Under the pieces are notes generated by a model that searched no databases, was not told the origin of the DNA, and worked only from the letters and a program-made list of their open reading frames with translations. This document shows positions 34,546 to 43,818 of a stretch of DNA of 51,462 nucleotides, in pieces (position 1 is the first letter of the stretch; each line of letters starts with the position of its first letter). The position numbers were made by a program, and so were the translations under genes. This stretch comes from Chloroflexota bacterium. Its GTDB lineage: Bacteria > Chloroflexota > Dehalococcoidia > Lucifugimonadales > Lucifugimonadaceae. Where the stretch lies: positions 1-51,462 of the forward strand of contig JABIGL010000022.1 of assembly GCA_018650185.1 (NCBI GenBank), given 5' to 3'.

Positions 34546-36215
34546 TTAACCCTTCAGGTCATCACGTTCATGCACGATGTAGTCCGCCGCCCTGAGAGCG
34601 ATTGCCTGAAGGGTCGGCGTTGGGTTCACGGCTCCTGCGGTCACGAACACGCTGCCATCAACGACGAATACGTTGTCCGCATCGTGGGACTGGCACCATT
34701 GGTCGACTACAGACCGTTCGGGGTCGTCGCCCATTCGCGCCGTGCCCATCAGATGCCACCCGCCGCTCCGTAGCAGCGGGTTTGCCATGACTCTGGTTGC
34801 TCCCGCTTCCCGGAGTACCGTCGTCGCTGATTTGACCGAGTGGTCCATCAGCCGGCGTGAGTTCTCGCTCAATGTGTAGTTGATTTTTGGAGCAGGTAGA
34901 CCGTTGCTGTCCGTCAGTCTGTCGTCCAGCGTCACGGTGTTGTGTTCTTCAGGCAGGTCTTCACCGATTCCCGCAAGAACGACGTTATGCCCGAACCGCT
35001 CGGAAAAATCTTCGTGGTGCCCGGCACCCCAGGTCACCGGCTCGTGTGCCCCACCCAGCGCAGTCCCGAGGGGCCCGGTTCCGCGGTTCATCTGGTAGGC
35101 GTAGCCACGCACGAAGTCACGTTTCGGGTCTGTTTCGTAAAACTCTTGCGACATCAGGATGTTGCCCATCGGTCCCTGCCAGGTTTCTGAAAGATCCGGG
35201 ATGAGACCGGTCGTGATCGAGTACGGATGGAACATCAGGTTCTTGCCGACCAACCCGCTGGAGTTGAGTAGCCCGTCCGGGTGGGCGTCAGATTTCGACA
35301 TCAACAACAAGCGCGGTGTGCCAATACCGTTTCCGGCCATCACGACACTCCGGGCTGCCTGGTGCTTCGCGTTCCCGGCCCGGTCGAAATAGTTCGCACC
35401 AGTGGCACGTCCGTTTGCGCCCACCGTGATCTCGGACACACGGGCGTGCGTCTTAACCACCGCTCCGAGGCGTACCGCTTCCGGCCAGTAATTTACGTCG
35501 GTGCTGGACTTGGCCTTCCGCGTGCAGCCGAACCCAACCCGCCCACAGTAGTTGCAGGCGTCACGGCCCTTGTAGGGCATCGAGTTCATGTAGTTGTCGG
35601 AAGGCCACCAGTGCCAGCCGAGCCGTTCAAATGCCGCGGCCATATGTGCTCCGTCCTTGCCCAGAGGAATCGGAGGCATGGGCCGTGGCGAGCGAGGTGG
35701 AACCGCCGGATCTCCGTTGATCCCGGAACACCCCATCATCATGTCGTTCATGTCGTAGTAGGTGTCGAGGTCGTCGTAAGTAATCGGCCAGTCGTCTGCA
35801 ACGCCGTCCAGCGATTTCACCCGGAAATCAGACGGGTGAAATCGCGGCGTGTGCGCTGTCCAATGGATGGTGCTACCGCCAACGGCGGCGAACATCAGCG
35901 GAGAGATGTCCGACTCGGCGTCGTTCACCGGGTAGTCCTCGGGGTTTCCACGTTTGTTCGGATCCCAGTTCCACTCATGCCGCCCCAGGATCTCCCAGTT
36001 CTTATCGTCAGTCGGGTAGAGCGACGGGTTGATCCAGCGTCCCTGTTCGAGACATACGACGGAGAAACCCGCCTGAGCGAGTCGCCAGGCGACCGCCGCA
36101 CCCGAGGCACCGGCGCCGACGATCAAGACATCGGCGACGTTTGGCCATCCGCAACGATCTCGGGGGCGATCACAGTCTGTTCCACCTGTTCTTCTGGGGT
36201 CGATGCCTGGGTCAT
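34546..36215 (-). CDS. GMC-family oxidoreductase (gluconate dehydrogenase-like), apparent frameshift near N-terminus
   Basis: The main frame holds a full flavoenzyme. It has the FAD-binding VLIVGAGASGAAVAWRLAQ, GSTIHWTAHTPRF in the substrate/FAD region, a Cys-rich ACNYCGRVGFGC segment, and the C-terminal HLMGTARMGDDP and AVNPTPTLQAIALRAADYI typical of gluconate or sugar dehydrogenases. No usual start precedes VLIVG in that frame. A plausible N-terminus (ATG 36215, MTQASTPEEQVEQTVIAPEI) lies in another frame and runs into a stop 30 codons on. One missing base near 36138 would join the two into a 556-residue protein. The gene is partnered with the subunit 3 gene and diverges from the OsmC gene. 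Confidence 0.88.
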
Positions 36216-36360
36216 GCGGGGGCAGCTCCGGATGAGTCTTAATGAGCGACGATTGGTCCGGAAACTTATCACGAGACGCCGGTCTCAGGTTGGCGCACGC
36301 GTACCCACATCGGCGACCCGGCATCGAATATCGTGTCGAATTCACTAAAAGGGGGCAACC

Positions 36361-36783
36361 ATGTCGACCATCACGGTCACTGGAACATCCGATAGCAAGT
36401 ACGAAACCCGGATAACGAACGGCAGACACACGATAGTTGCGGACGAACCAGAGCCGATAGGAACAGATCTCGGCCCGAACCCGTACGACTTCCTGCTCTC
36501 GGCCCTTGGCGCGTGTACGTCCATCACCGTCTTTATGTACGCAGGGCGCAAGGGATGGCCGCTGGAGCAAATTCAGATCGAGCTATCGCACGACCGGGTT
36601 CACGCAGACGACCTTGAACAATCTGAAGACGTGTCCGGGCTTGTTGACGTGATCGAACGGAAGATCCGTTTTGAAGGGCCACTCGACAATGATCAACGAG
36701 AACGGCTCGCCTACATAGCAACCAGATGCCCGGTCCACAAGACCTTAACCACTCCGACTGTAATCGTGGACGAGATTGCGTAG
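36361..36783 (+). CDS. OsmC/Ohr-family protein
   Basis: The 140-residue product has the two Cys residues that reduce organic peroxides in this family: Cys52 in SALGACTSITVFMYA and Cys123 in TRCPVHKTL. The N-terminal beta part and the GPNPYDFLLSALGAC helix start are typical. Whether it acts on hydroperoxides or is one of the many uncharacterised OsmC-like proteins cannot be told. The start ATG has a GGGGG site. It is divergent from the GMC oxidoreductase across 145 bp and converges with the LuxR-type gene, with 9 bp between stops. Confidence 0.92.
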   Translation: MSTITVTGTSDSKYETRITNGRHTIVADEPEPIGTDLGPNPYDFLLSALGACTSITVFMYAGRKGWPLEQIQIELSHDRVHADDLEQSEDVSGLVDVIERKIRFEGPLDNDQRERLAYIATRCPVHKTLTTPTVIVDEIA

Positions 36784-36792
36784 CGGCCGGGA

Positions 36793-37965
36793 TTAACGGT
36801 CGTTGACGATAAGGAGAGTGCTTTCTCCACGGTAGGAGCCGGACCCACCGGATGAAGGGATCACCAGCCGCTGCTCGTAGGCGAAAACCACAACCTGAGT
36901 CCTATCTCGCATCTCAAGCTTAGATAGAACTCGCTTCACGTGGGTCTTCACCGTGCCCTCACTGATGAAGAGTTCCTCGGCGATGTCGGCGTTCGTGTCG
37001 CCGTGCGCCATCAGCATGAACACTTCTTGTTCCCGAGCCGTTAACTCGGCTAACGCCTCTGCGTTCTCCGAGCCAAGCTCTCGGGGCACTGAAGCGAATG
37101 GGAGAACCTCCGGGGTTGAGGCGGTGTTGGCCGTTTGATCAACAGGCTCAACCACCTCTCCCACCGATAATTCCGGACCCAAACTTGTCTGCCCACCCGA
37201 CGCGGGCGCAACTACATCAGGCTCCCGACGAGTTTCGATTTTGGAAGGATTGTCCCCATCGGTCTGTGGGGGCACGGGTCTACTTGAGCTTCGCATTGAG
37301 CGAGACCCGAGCATCAACCTGGCCCACCAGCCATGTATGGACGAGAAAACCAGGACCACGTGGGAAGCGACGACCAGTCCAACAAGACCGACCGGGGTGA
37401 GTAAAAGGGCCTCCTTCGGCGTTTCCAGGACAATGCCCAGTCCCCCAAGATCAAATACAGGCCCATCTGTACCGGCAGCTATCAACGGAGCGACCACCAT
37501 CGCTCCGGTCACTGCGTACATAACTACGAGAGTTACGAATGCGGCGATGCCAATCGGGAACTGCAATCCGAGGTAGACCAGCCCGGTCCATGTCGTAGGG
37601 TCGACAAGTCTGACTTTTACCTGCGAGCGAAAGTTGCTGACGCCTTCAAGCCTTGATGGCGGGCGTCTGATCGGTGTCTCGTTTATGTACCCGGCCGTGA
37701 TCGCTTCGAGATCGCCGATCCAACGGGATATAAATAGCGCCGCAAGTAATATCACCGGCCCGATCAGCGTCCAGATCAGTGAGCCACCAACTGCCAGGGT
37801 GACGGTAAGAAACACGAGGTACCCGATTCCCAGCGGGAACATCAAGAGCATGTGACCGGCCCGCAGGTAGGTCCGATAGTCAATTACTGGTTTGAGGACA
37901 TGGCCGATCGGACCGCGACTGGATGGGTACGACGTGGTGAATGGGTTGTGGGTGTAAGAAGTCAT
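36793..37965 (-). CDS. Membrane-anchored sensor with C-terminal LuxR-type HTH
   Basis: The 390-residue protein starts with a four- to five-helix membrane module (about residues 38-82, 124-165 and 187-215) that resembles the putative sensor domain normally found on actinobacterial-type histidine kinases. A long polar linker (about 225-310) leads to a complete LuxR/GerE helix-turn-helix: LTAREQEVFMLMAHGDTNAD followed by IAEELFISEGTVKTHVKRVL (about 315-375). There is no kinase or receiver domain. It could act as a one-component, membrane-tethered regulator, possibly released by proteolysis. It converges on the OsmC gene and lies 130 bp downstream of mutS2. Confidence 0.82.
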   Translation of the reverse strand: MTSYTHNPFTTSYPSSRGPIGHVLKPVIDYRTYLRAGHMLLMFPLGIGYLVFLTVTLAVGGSLIWTLIGPVILLAALFISRWIGDLEAITAGYINETPIRRPPSRLEGVSNFRSQVKVRLVDPTTWTGLVYLGLQFPIGIAAFVTLVVMYAVTGAMVVAPLIAAGTDGPVFDLGGLGIVLETPKEALLLTPVGLVGLVVASHVVLVFSSIHGWWARLMLGSRSMRSSSRPVPPQTDGDNPSKIETRREPDVVAPASGGQTSLGPELSVGEVVEPVDQTANTASTPEVLPFASVPRELGSENAEALAELTAREQEVFMLMAHGDTNADIAEELFISEGTVKTHVKRVLSKLEMRDRTQVVVFAYEQRLVIPSSGGSGSYRGESTLLIVNDR

Positions 37966-38095
37966 ACCAATAGATTCCAGCGACGCCTGCCTGAATACGT
38001 CTCCCTGGCGAGGTATTCTCGTCTATCGGAGCATCATTCTCCGGGGTGATCCTGCATCGTGTCAGCTACGACAGACTCAAAAGGACGCGGTCCGC

Positions 38096-40528
38096 CTAAA
38101 GCAGGTCGATTTCTGTCGATCCGTCGCCGCCCATGGCCTGTTCTGATCGTTCAAACGCGCCGACCGCTGGATGTCGCCTCAGTGCCTCACGGGTGGCATC
38201 CCGAAGAGCGCCGGTTCCCTTGCCGTGGATGACCCGGACGCTCGTTAGTCCCAGCAGCGCAGCCTCGTCCAGGAACGCCACCACCTGCTCGTACACCTCG
38301 GCCGCCCGAATACCGCGGATGTCCAGTTCACGGGTAGGCGCGTCGATCATCGGGGTAGACGTCGTGATCCGGGACTCGTCTGATTTTTTGACCTGCTCGA
38401 CCGGCGTGATGACCTTTAGCTGCGCCACGTTTAATGTCACCCGCGCATTGCCGAGGATGAGGTTAGCGGAGCCATCTGTGTTGACCTCGGTAACGGTCGC
38501 CTGTGCGCCAAGCCCCCTGACCTCTACGAGATCACCGGGACCGACCTCCCGCGGTGGCGGCGGTGCCGCTTCTGGTTCGATCTTTTCGCTCTCAGCGGGA
38601 CGCGTGACTTTAAATCGATCGGCGCGCGCTAGAGATCGCCTGACTCGTTCCTGTTCCTTTCGCACCACCGACATATCGCGTTCCTGGCTGGCCTGTCGCT
38701 GAATCTGCCGCAAGCTCGTGCGCACATCCTCGGCCTCCTGTTGAAGCTCTCGGCGGGTCTCTTCAACCAGGTCGTCCTGCGCCTCTGTAATAGCCCGAAC
38801 CCGTCGTTCTAGATCCATCCGTGCCGATTCAGCCTCTGATGCGTTGGCTTCCGCAGCTTCCAACTGAGCCTCGATGGTCGTTCGCTCTCTCTGTAACTGC
38901 ACCAGTAGCGCTTCGGTGGCCGAATGTTCTGGCGATAGCAGATCACGCGCCCGTTCCAGCACCACTTCCGGGAGGCCAAGTCGTTCCGCAACGGCCATTG
39001 CGTAGCTCCGCCCGGGTGTGCCCATAGATACTCGATAGCTTGGCATCATCGTGTCCGGGTTTAGCTCGACAGCTGCATTGCGCATGCCGGGCGACTCACC
39101 GGCGTGCTCTGCGACCGCCCTGTGGTGTGTCGTGACGATAGTCGGCACACGGTTCTCGACCAGGTGATCTAGGATCGCTCGGGCGAGCGCAGAACCCTCT
39201 TCGGGGTCGGTGCCGGTCCCCAGCTCATCTAGTAGTACCAGCGACTGGTCGTCGGCCTCCTCAAGAACGTCAACCACAGCGCCGAGATGGGACGAGAACG
39301 TGGATACGGAGCGTTCAATACTCTGCGCATCGCCGATATCCACGTATACGCCGTCAAATACCGAAATCTCGGTTAACGGGTCACCCGCCACCTGCATGCC
39401 GCACTGATGCATCAGTACGGCGAGACCGGCGGTCTTGAGGGCGACGGTCTTGCCGCCGGTGTTCGGCCCGGTAATCACCAGCGCCCGGAATCCGGGTCCC
39501 GCAGACAGATTGATAGGCACAGCGGCCTCGCCGAGCAGTGGGTGCCGTACGTTGACCAGGTTCAGTGCTGTGTCGTCACCGGCGGGAAGAGTTCGCGCCC
39601 TCGCCGCCCGCATCAAGTGGGCGAGACGGGCACGGGTGAAGATTAGATCAAGCCTTCCCGCAGCCTCGATAGCCATCATGCAGTCACCTGCCCGGTCGGA
39701 TATCTGGCCCGAGAGCCGCCTGAGCACCTTTTCCTCTTCGCGTATCACCTCGGCCGCGGCTTCACGCCAGCCGTTACAAAGATCTACCGCGTCGAAAGGC
39801 TCCACGAACAGCGTTTGGCCCGTGTTCGATACGTCGTGCACGATTCCAGGCACGGCAGATCGCTGACCTGAACGGACCTCAACCACCAGCCGGTCGCCTC
39901 GGGTCGCTATCACCGGTGCCTGGATGGCGCTTCGAACAGAGGGTTTGGCAATTAAGCGTTCAAGGTGATTGGCTAGTTTGCGGTACTTTTCGCCGACACC
40001 TGAGCGCAATCGGCCAAGGTTAGGTGTGGCAGAGTCACGGATGTTGCCACGGTCGTCGATCGCCTCGCCGATGCGCTCATCGAGCCAGCGCAGGTCGGGG
40101 ATCAGGGCCGCGATGGTGCCGATGATCGGAGTCCCCCGGCCAAGCGCGTGTGCCGCTTCACGGGCTTCCCACAAAGAGCGCATGACCTGCCCGATGCGGC
40201 GCAACTCTTCACCGATGAGCATGCCGCCAAGTTCAGCCCTTTCGATGTAGGGCCGCGGGTCGATCAACCCGCCGAGGCCGATGTCTCCAGACTCGTCCAG
40301 TACGCGGCGGGCCTCTGCCGTCTCATCTTGAAGCCGTTCGATCTCGGTTTCGTCCTTAGACGGCTCGATCTCAAGTGCAAGCTCACGGGCCCTGAACATC
40401 TGGGCGCGACCGGCCAGCAGGTCCAATAGCTTCGGCCACTCAATCAGATCGCGTGACCGTTCGGTCAGCGTTGGTGGTTCGATTGGATCCTGCGTGTCGT
40501 CTATGTGAGATTCGTGGTGTGCGCGCAT
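38096..40528 (-). CDS. mutS2: Endonuclease MutS2
   Basis: This 810-residue protein has the MutS core and ATPase with Walker A ITGPNTGGKTVALKT and Walker B SLVLLDELGTGTDPEEG. A long coiled-coil linker (about 530-640) and a basic/KOW-like part follow, and it ends with an Smr nuclease domain (LDIRGIRAAEVYEQVVAFLD, VRVIHGKGTGALRDATREAL). It lacks the mismatch-recognition domain I of MutS, as is normal for MutS2. The family suppresses homologous recombination and, in Bacillus, rescues collided ribosomes. It is divergent from an alpha/beta hydrolase gene with 56 bp between starts. Confidence 0.96.
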   Translation of the reverse strand: MRAHHESHIDDTQDPIEPPTLTERSRDLIEWPKLLDLLAGRAQMFRARELALEIEPSKDETEIERLQDETAEARRVLDESGDIGLGGLIDPRPYIERAELGGMLIGEELRRIGQVMRSLWEAREAAHALGRGTPIIGTIAALIPDLRWLDERIGEAIDDRGNIRDSATPNLGRLRSGVGEKYRKLANHLERLIAKPSVRSAIQAPVIATRGDRLVVEVRSGQRSAVPGIVHDVSNTGQTLFVEPFDAVDLCNGWREAAAEVIREEEKVLRRLSGQISDRAGDCMMAIEAAGRLDLIFTRARLAHLMRAARARTLPAGDDTALNLVNVRHPLLGEAAVPINLSAGPGFRALVITGPNTGGKTVALKTAGLAVLMHQCGMQVAGDPLTEISVFDGVYVDIGDAQSIERSVSTFSSHLGAVVDVLEEADDQSLVLLDELGTGTDPEEGSALARAILDHLVENRVPTIVTTHHRAVAEHAGESPGMRNAAVELNPDTMMPSYRVSMGTPGRSYAMAVAERLGLPEVVLERARDLLSPEHSATEALLVQLQRERTTIEAQLEAAEANASEAESARMDLERRVRAITEAQDDLVEETRRELQQEAEDVRTSLRQIQRQASQERDMSVVRKEQERVRRSLARADRFKVTRPAESEKIEPEAAPPPPREVGPGDLVEVRGLGAQATVTEVNTDGSANLILGNARVTLNVAQLKVITPVEQVKKSDESRITTSTPMIDAPTRELDIRGIRAAEVYEQVVAFLDEAALLGLTSVRVIHGKGTGALRDATREALRRHPAVGAFERSEQAMGGDGSTEIDLL

Positions 40529-40584
40529 TGGTTGGATATTCTAGTGTTGTAGACCCATCGCGCAGGAAGCACCAAGGTCGACAG

Positions 40585-41535
40585 ATGCCGGACGAAGCGA
40601 AAACTGAGGTAACTAAGGTAATCGCCCGGTCCATTCCCGGAGGGGAAGTGGTGTATGACGCGCTCGAGGCCCTGTTGGCCCGCGCTGGCCTGGAGTACTC
40701 GGGCGGGTTTATCGAGGTGGATGGATACAGGGTCCACTATCTGGACTACGGTCCACGAGATACCGAACTACCGCCAATTGTGCTCATGCACGGCGCAGGT
40801 CCCGGTTCAGGCAACTGGTACGCGCAGATTGCGGCACTCCAGGAGAAGCGACGGGTTATCGCTCTAGACGGGCCGATGTTTGGCCTGTCCGACCTGGCGG
40901 AGCTTAAAGAGCATCCGACTGCGTTTGGCGCTCGTTTTCTGGTCCGATTTCTCGATGAAATGGGGATCGATCAGGTTGATTTCGCGGGTCTGTCGTTTGG
41001 CGGGGCGCTCGTGCTCACCGCTGCGATCGATCACCCCGAACGAGTCCGGAAGCTCGTTCTCGTCGATTCAGCGGGCTTCGGGCGCGGGATTCCATTTGCG
41101 TGGCGGCTCGTTCATGCCCCCTGGCTCGGGACAGTCCTGTTCAAACCCTCCCGCTTTATACGCGACCGTGTGTTCGAAAAATGGGAAGTCCGCAATCCCG
41201 AGAGGCCAGACAGGGACGCCTATACCGGGTACTCGTACGCTGTGCGGGTTCGACCCGGGCGCTCTGATGCGATGAAGGACGGGATGAAGCGATTCACCTC
41301 GTGGCTGGGACAGCGAAAACGATTCTCGGTCCGCGATCTAAGGCAGGTCACCGCGTCGACGCTCGTGATGTGGGGTGACGATGACCAGATATTTCCGGTC
41401 AGCCATGGTGAAAGGGCGGCCCGGTTGATTCCACAAGCAATTCTCGAAGTTATCCCGGACGCGGGACACGTCTGTTTCTGGGATCAGCCTGAACTGGCTA
41501 ACGCGTTCTTGGTCGAATTCCTCAACGGCGACTGA
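40585..41535 (+). CDS. Alpha/beta-fold hydrolase
   Basis: From ATG 40585, preceded by AAGG at good spacing, the product has 316 residues. It carries MHGAGPGSGNW (oxyanion region), the nucleophile elbow GLSFGG (Ser137), GDDDQIFPV with the acidic residue and DAGHVCFWDQPE with the catalytic His. An open frame extends 44 codons upstream but overlaps the mutS2 start and lacks conservation, so I chose the internal ATG. About 45 N-terminal residues precede the hydrolase core. The substrate is unknown; meta-cleavage product hydrolases and esterases share these features. Confidence 0.88.
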   Translation: MPDEAKTEVTKVIARSIPGGEVVYDALEALLARAGLEYSGGFIEVDGYRVHYLDYGPRDTELPPIVLMHGAGPGSGNWYAQIAALQEKRRVIALDGPMFGLSDLAELKEHPTAFGARFLVRFLDEMGIDQVDFAGLSFGGALVLTAAIDHPERVRKLVLVDSAGFGRGIPFAWRLVHAPWLGTVLFKPSRFIRDRVFEKWEVRNPERPDRDAYTGYSYAVRVRPGRSDAMKDGMKRFTSWLGQRKRFSVRDLRQVTASTLVMWGDDDQIFPVSHGERAARLIPQAILEVIPDAGHVCFWDQPELANAFLVEFLNGD

Positions 41536-41673
41536 CCCCTGGCGCCGCGAATTGGTGACGACTTTTTAAGGGCGCCGTAACTCGCCCGTAACGGGACGCC
41601 GCGCATTATCGAATTCAGCAAACAAGTGACGGACGACGTGTCGAGCGTCTGCACGCTGAATTCGGAGGCTGCG

Positions 41674-42660
41674 TTGACTACGAATCTACTTTCTGTCCGA
41701 CCCGGAACAGGTCGAACCGGCCGATCATTCATTGGAGTGATGCTGGTTGCGGCGGTAGCGATATTCGCATCGATATTCGGCGGAACCTGGGTTGCACATG
41801 CCGACGAGGCCCCGGGTACCAGCCCCACGACACTACCCGGAACAGTGCCGACTGAGCCCGATCCTGAGCCCGAGGCCCCCGCTGGACCGGAGATAGCTAT
41901 CGCTGTCGCCGGTGACGGGGAGGCCGGTGTTGTTTGGGCCGCTCCGAGAGTTGGAGAGCCCGGTGATGGTGTCTCTTATCTGGTTACTTCAACGCCAGAC
42001 TCGGGAGAACTGATCGTCGACGCGCCGGTGCGTCATGTCGTTGTTGAAGGCCTGACCAACGGCCTGGAGTACGTGTTTTCGGTCGTAGCGGTTGGTCCGA
42101 GTGGAAGCAGCGCCCCGACAACAACCAACGCTGTTACGCCTGATTCAGGCGAGGCGTTTTCGATTGAACAGCTACAGAAACTCGAACGTCATCTTCAAGA
42201 CAAACTCAACAAAGCCCACGGTCGGTTTCACGATGCCCGGGGCAAGGCACGTGCGAAGTTCGAAAAGCATGAAGGGCGCGCTCTGTCGAACTTCGACAAG
42301 CACGTCGGCCAGGCTGAATCCCGCTTCCAGCGCTTCGAGGGGAAGGCGCATGCGAGGCTGGAACGGGCACGTGGAACCGACCGATTTGACAGGGTGCACG
42401 AGAAGACGACGGAACAATTGAACCGTGCGGAGGAGCGTCTCATTGAGCAGATCAATCGCCTTGAGGAGCGTCTGGACGACAAGTTAGGCGATCTCTCGGA
42501 ACGACTCGATGATCAACTAACCCGGCTCCACGAGAAGCTTACCGAGCGACTCGATCACCTACGGGAACAGCTGCTGGAGCGACTCGAAGACGATGGTGAG
42601 CACGATGATGACGATGAGCACCACTCGGAGCCAGTACGAACGCCTCAGCCCGCAATTTAA
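41674..42660 (+). CDS. Exported fibronectin type III protein with 11-residue amphipathic repeats
   Basis: From TTG 41674 (GGAGG 5 nt upstream) the product has 328 residues; an in-frame GTG at 41626 is the alternative. A signal peptide or anchor (about 20-41, ending WVAHA) is followed by a Thr/Pro/Glu linker and one fibronectin III domain (about 72-155). Two blocks of 11-residue repeats come next: five units F-x-[KD]-x-x-G-[KRQ]-A-x-x-x, then about four units of the type RLEERLDDKLG. The tail is Asp/Glu/His-rich. Such hendecads form long right-handed coiled coils or lipid-binding amphipathic helices. I do not recognise a named family for the whole protein. Confidence 0.8.
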   Translation: MTTNLLSVRPGTGRTGRSFIGVMLVAAVAIFASIFGGTWVAHADEAPGTSPTTLPGTVPTEPDPEPEAPAGPEIAIAVAGDGEAGVVWAAPRVGEPGDGVSYLVTSTPDSGELIVDAPVRHVVVEGLTNGLEYVFSVVAVGPSGSSAPTTTNAVTPDSGEAFSIEQLQKLERHLQDKLNKAHGRFHDARGKARAKFEKHEGRALSNFDKHVGQAESRFQRFEGKAHARLERARGTDRFDRVHEKTTEQLNRAEERLIEQINRLEERLDDKLGDLSERLDDQLTRLHEKLTERLDHLREQLLERLEDDGEHDDDDEHHSEPVRTPQPAI

Positions 42661-42720
42661 CGAACCCGGAGAGGGCACTCCCGGAATCGCTTACCGGGAG
42701 ACCGGGCTTCCACCCCGTAG

Positions 42721-42756
42721 ACGATGGGCCACGTTAACTCCAACGTGGCCCATCGT
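42721..42756. terminator. 15-bp perfect hairpin between convergent genes
   Basis: ACGATGGGCCACGTT (42721-42735) pairs perfectly with AACGTGGCCCATCGT (42742-42756) across a 6-nt loop. It lies between the 3' ends of two convergent genes, where a bidirectional terminator is expected. No T-run follows on either strand, so it may act with Rho or as an mRNA-protecting 3' structure. Confidence 0.6.
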
Positions 42757-42871
42757 CGCGTCCGGGACCAGTCTGAGCCGACCAATCCGGGCGGCGCGGC
42801 TTCCGATCAAGGGCGAACACGGAATGGTGACCAAAACGCCAATAACTGGGCAAATAACCACCCCATTGGAG

Positions 42872-43690
42872 TTAGCCGCCTTCGTACTTGGGCCTGAAAT
42901 CTTCTGCTCGGTCCTCTGGCTGGTAGCCAAGGACCTCTGAGGCGTGAGCGATATCTCGTACACCCCATTGATTGTCCGAGCCAGAATAGAAGATGTCGTA
43001 CATCAAGTCGTCGGGAGCATCGAGGCACCGCTGCACGAGCTGTGCTGCGTCCCGGGTGCTGGTCCAGAGCGAGAACGACCTGTTGCCGGGCATATCGACA
43101 TCGTTCGGGTTGATGTTGCTGGTCGGGCTCAGCGGTGAGTCTGTGCGATTGACCGAGCTAAAGCGAATACACAGCGCCGAGATCCCGTGGACGTCTGAAT
43201 AGTAACGGCCGAGCGCTTCGCCCCAGACCTTGGTTGCGGCGTACAGACCTGAGGGGCGGATTGGCCACGTGTGCTTTGCGCGCTCGTACGAATCTGACTC
43301 GCCCTCGTACGTCCCGCCGATCACCTCGCCTAGATCGTCTTCCTGCTCATAATTCCACGTCACCTGCCCGGTAGAGGCGAAGATCACCCGTTTAACTCCG
43401 GCCTCTCGAGCCGACTCAAAAATGTTGTACGAACCGACCAGGTTGGACTCTCTGAGCTGATCCCACTTGTCGCCCGGCCCGCCGTTGGCCCCGAGGTGCA
43501 CTACGGCGTCCTGGCCCTCCAGAGCAGCTCGAACGGAATCAAAGTCGGCGACGTTACCTTCGGTGATGTCGCGCCCGGGGTCGCCGACGAGGTCAAAACC
43601 CTTGAGCGTGTACCGGTCCGGTGAGTCGGCGAGCCGGGTCCAGACAGCAGTGCCGATCAGGCCTGTAGCGCCGGTGACAAGGACTTTCAT
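42872..43690 (-). CDS. NAD-dependent epimerase/dehydratase family protein, uronate dehydrogenase-like
   Basis: This 272-residue extended SDR has the Rossmann motif VTGATGLIGTAVW at residue 5 and the active-site pair in LYAATKVWGE (YxxxK intact). A Ser/Thr lies in IFASTGQVTW. Its short length and placement downstream of three sugar-acid dehydratase-like genes fit a uronate dehydrogenase, which oxidises uronic acids to aldarolactones, but nucleoside-sugar epimerases have a similar core. The ATG has a GGAG site. It is probably the last gene of the 48545-42872 cluster, with a palindrome in the gap before it. Confidence 0.85.
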   Translation of the reverse strand: MKVLVTGATGLIGTAVWTRLADSPDRYTLKGFDLVGDPGRDITEGNVADFDSVRAALEGQDAVVHLGANGGPGDKWDQLRESNLVGSYNIFESAREAGVKRVIFASTGQVTWNYEQEDDLGEVIGGTYEGESDSYERAKHTWPIRPSGLYAATKVWGEALGRYYSDVHGISALCIRFSSVNRTDSPLSPTSNINPNDVDMPGNRSFSLWTSTRDAAQLVQRCLDAPDDLMYDIFYSGSDNQWGVRDIAHASEVLGYQPEDRAEDFRPKYEGG

Positions 43691-43752
43691 GAGGTTCTCC
43701 GTATTGCTTTTACGCTGGTTGATTCAGATGGTTTGCAAAACAGGTTAGTACC

Positions 43753-43785
43753 ACTGTCATCCTGAACTTGATTCAGGATGACAGT
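43753..43785. repeat. REP-like perfect palindrome with 14-bp arms
   Basis: ACTGTCATCCTGAA (43753-43766) and TTCAGGATGACAGT (43772-43785) are perfect inverted repeats around CTTGA. Palindromes of the GTCATCCTGA type are scattered through intergenic regions of many bacteria. It sits between an enolase-superfamily gene and the downstream epimerase-type gene and may mark differential mRNA decay or termination within the cluster. Confidence 0.7.
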
Positions 43786-43818
43786 TTGCGGAATAGGGCG
43801 TTGCCGCCATGCGGTTCC

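Noticed and set aside
35281-36348. 355-codon plus-strand open frame opposite the GMC oxidoreductase
   Set aside because: It is rich in Arg, Val and His without motifs and mirrors conserved GMC codons.
41536-41673. Extended N-terminus of the fibronectin III protein from GTG 41626
   Set aside because: The TTG at 41674 has a GGAGG at ideal spacing and places the signal peptide nearer the N-terminus; the upstream start cannot be excluded but is less likely.
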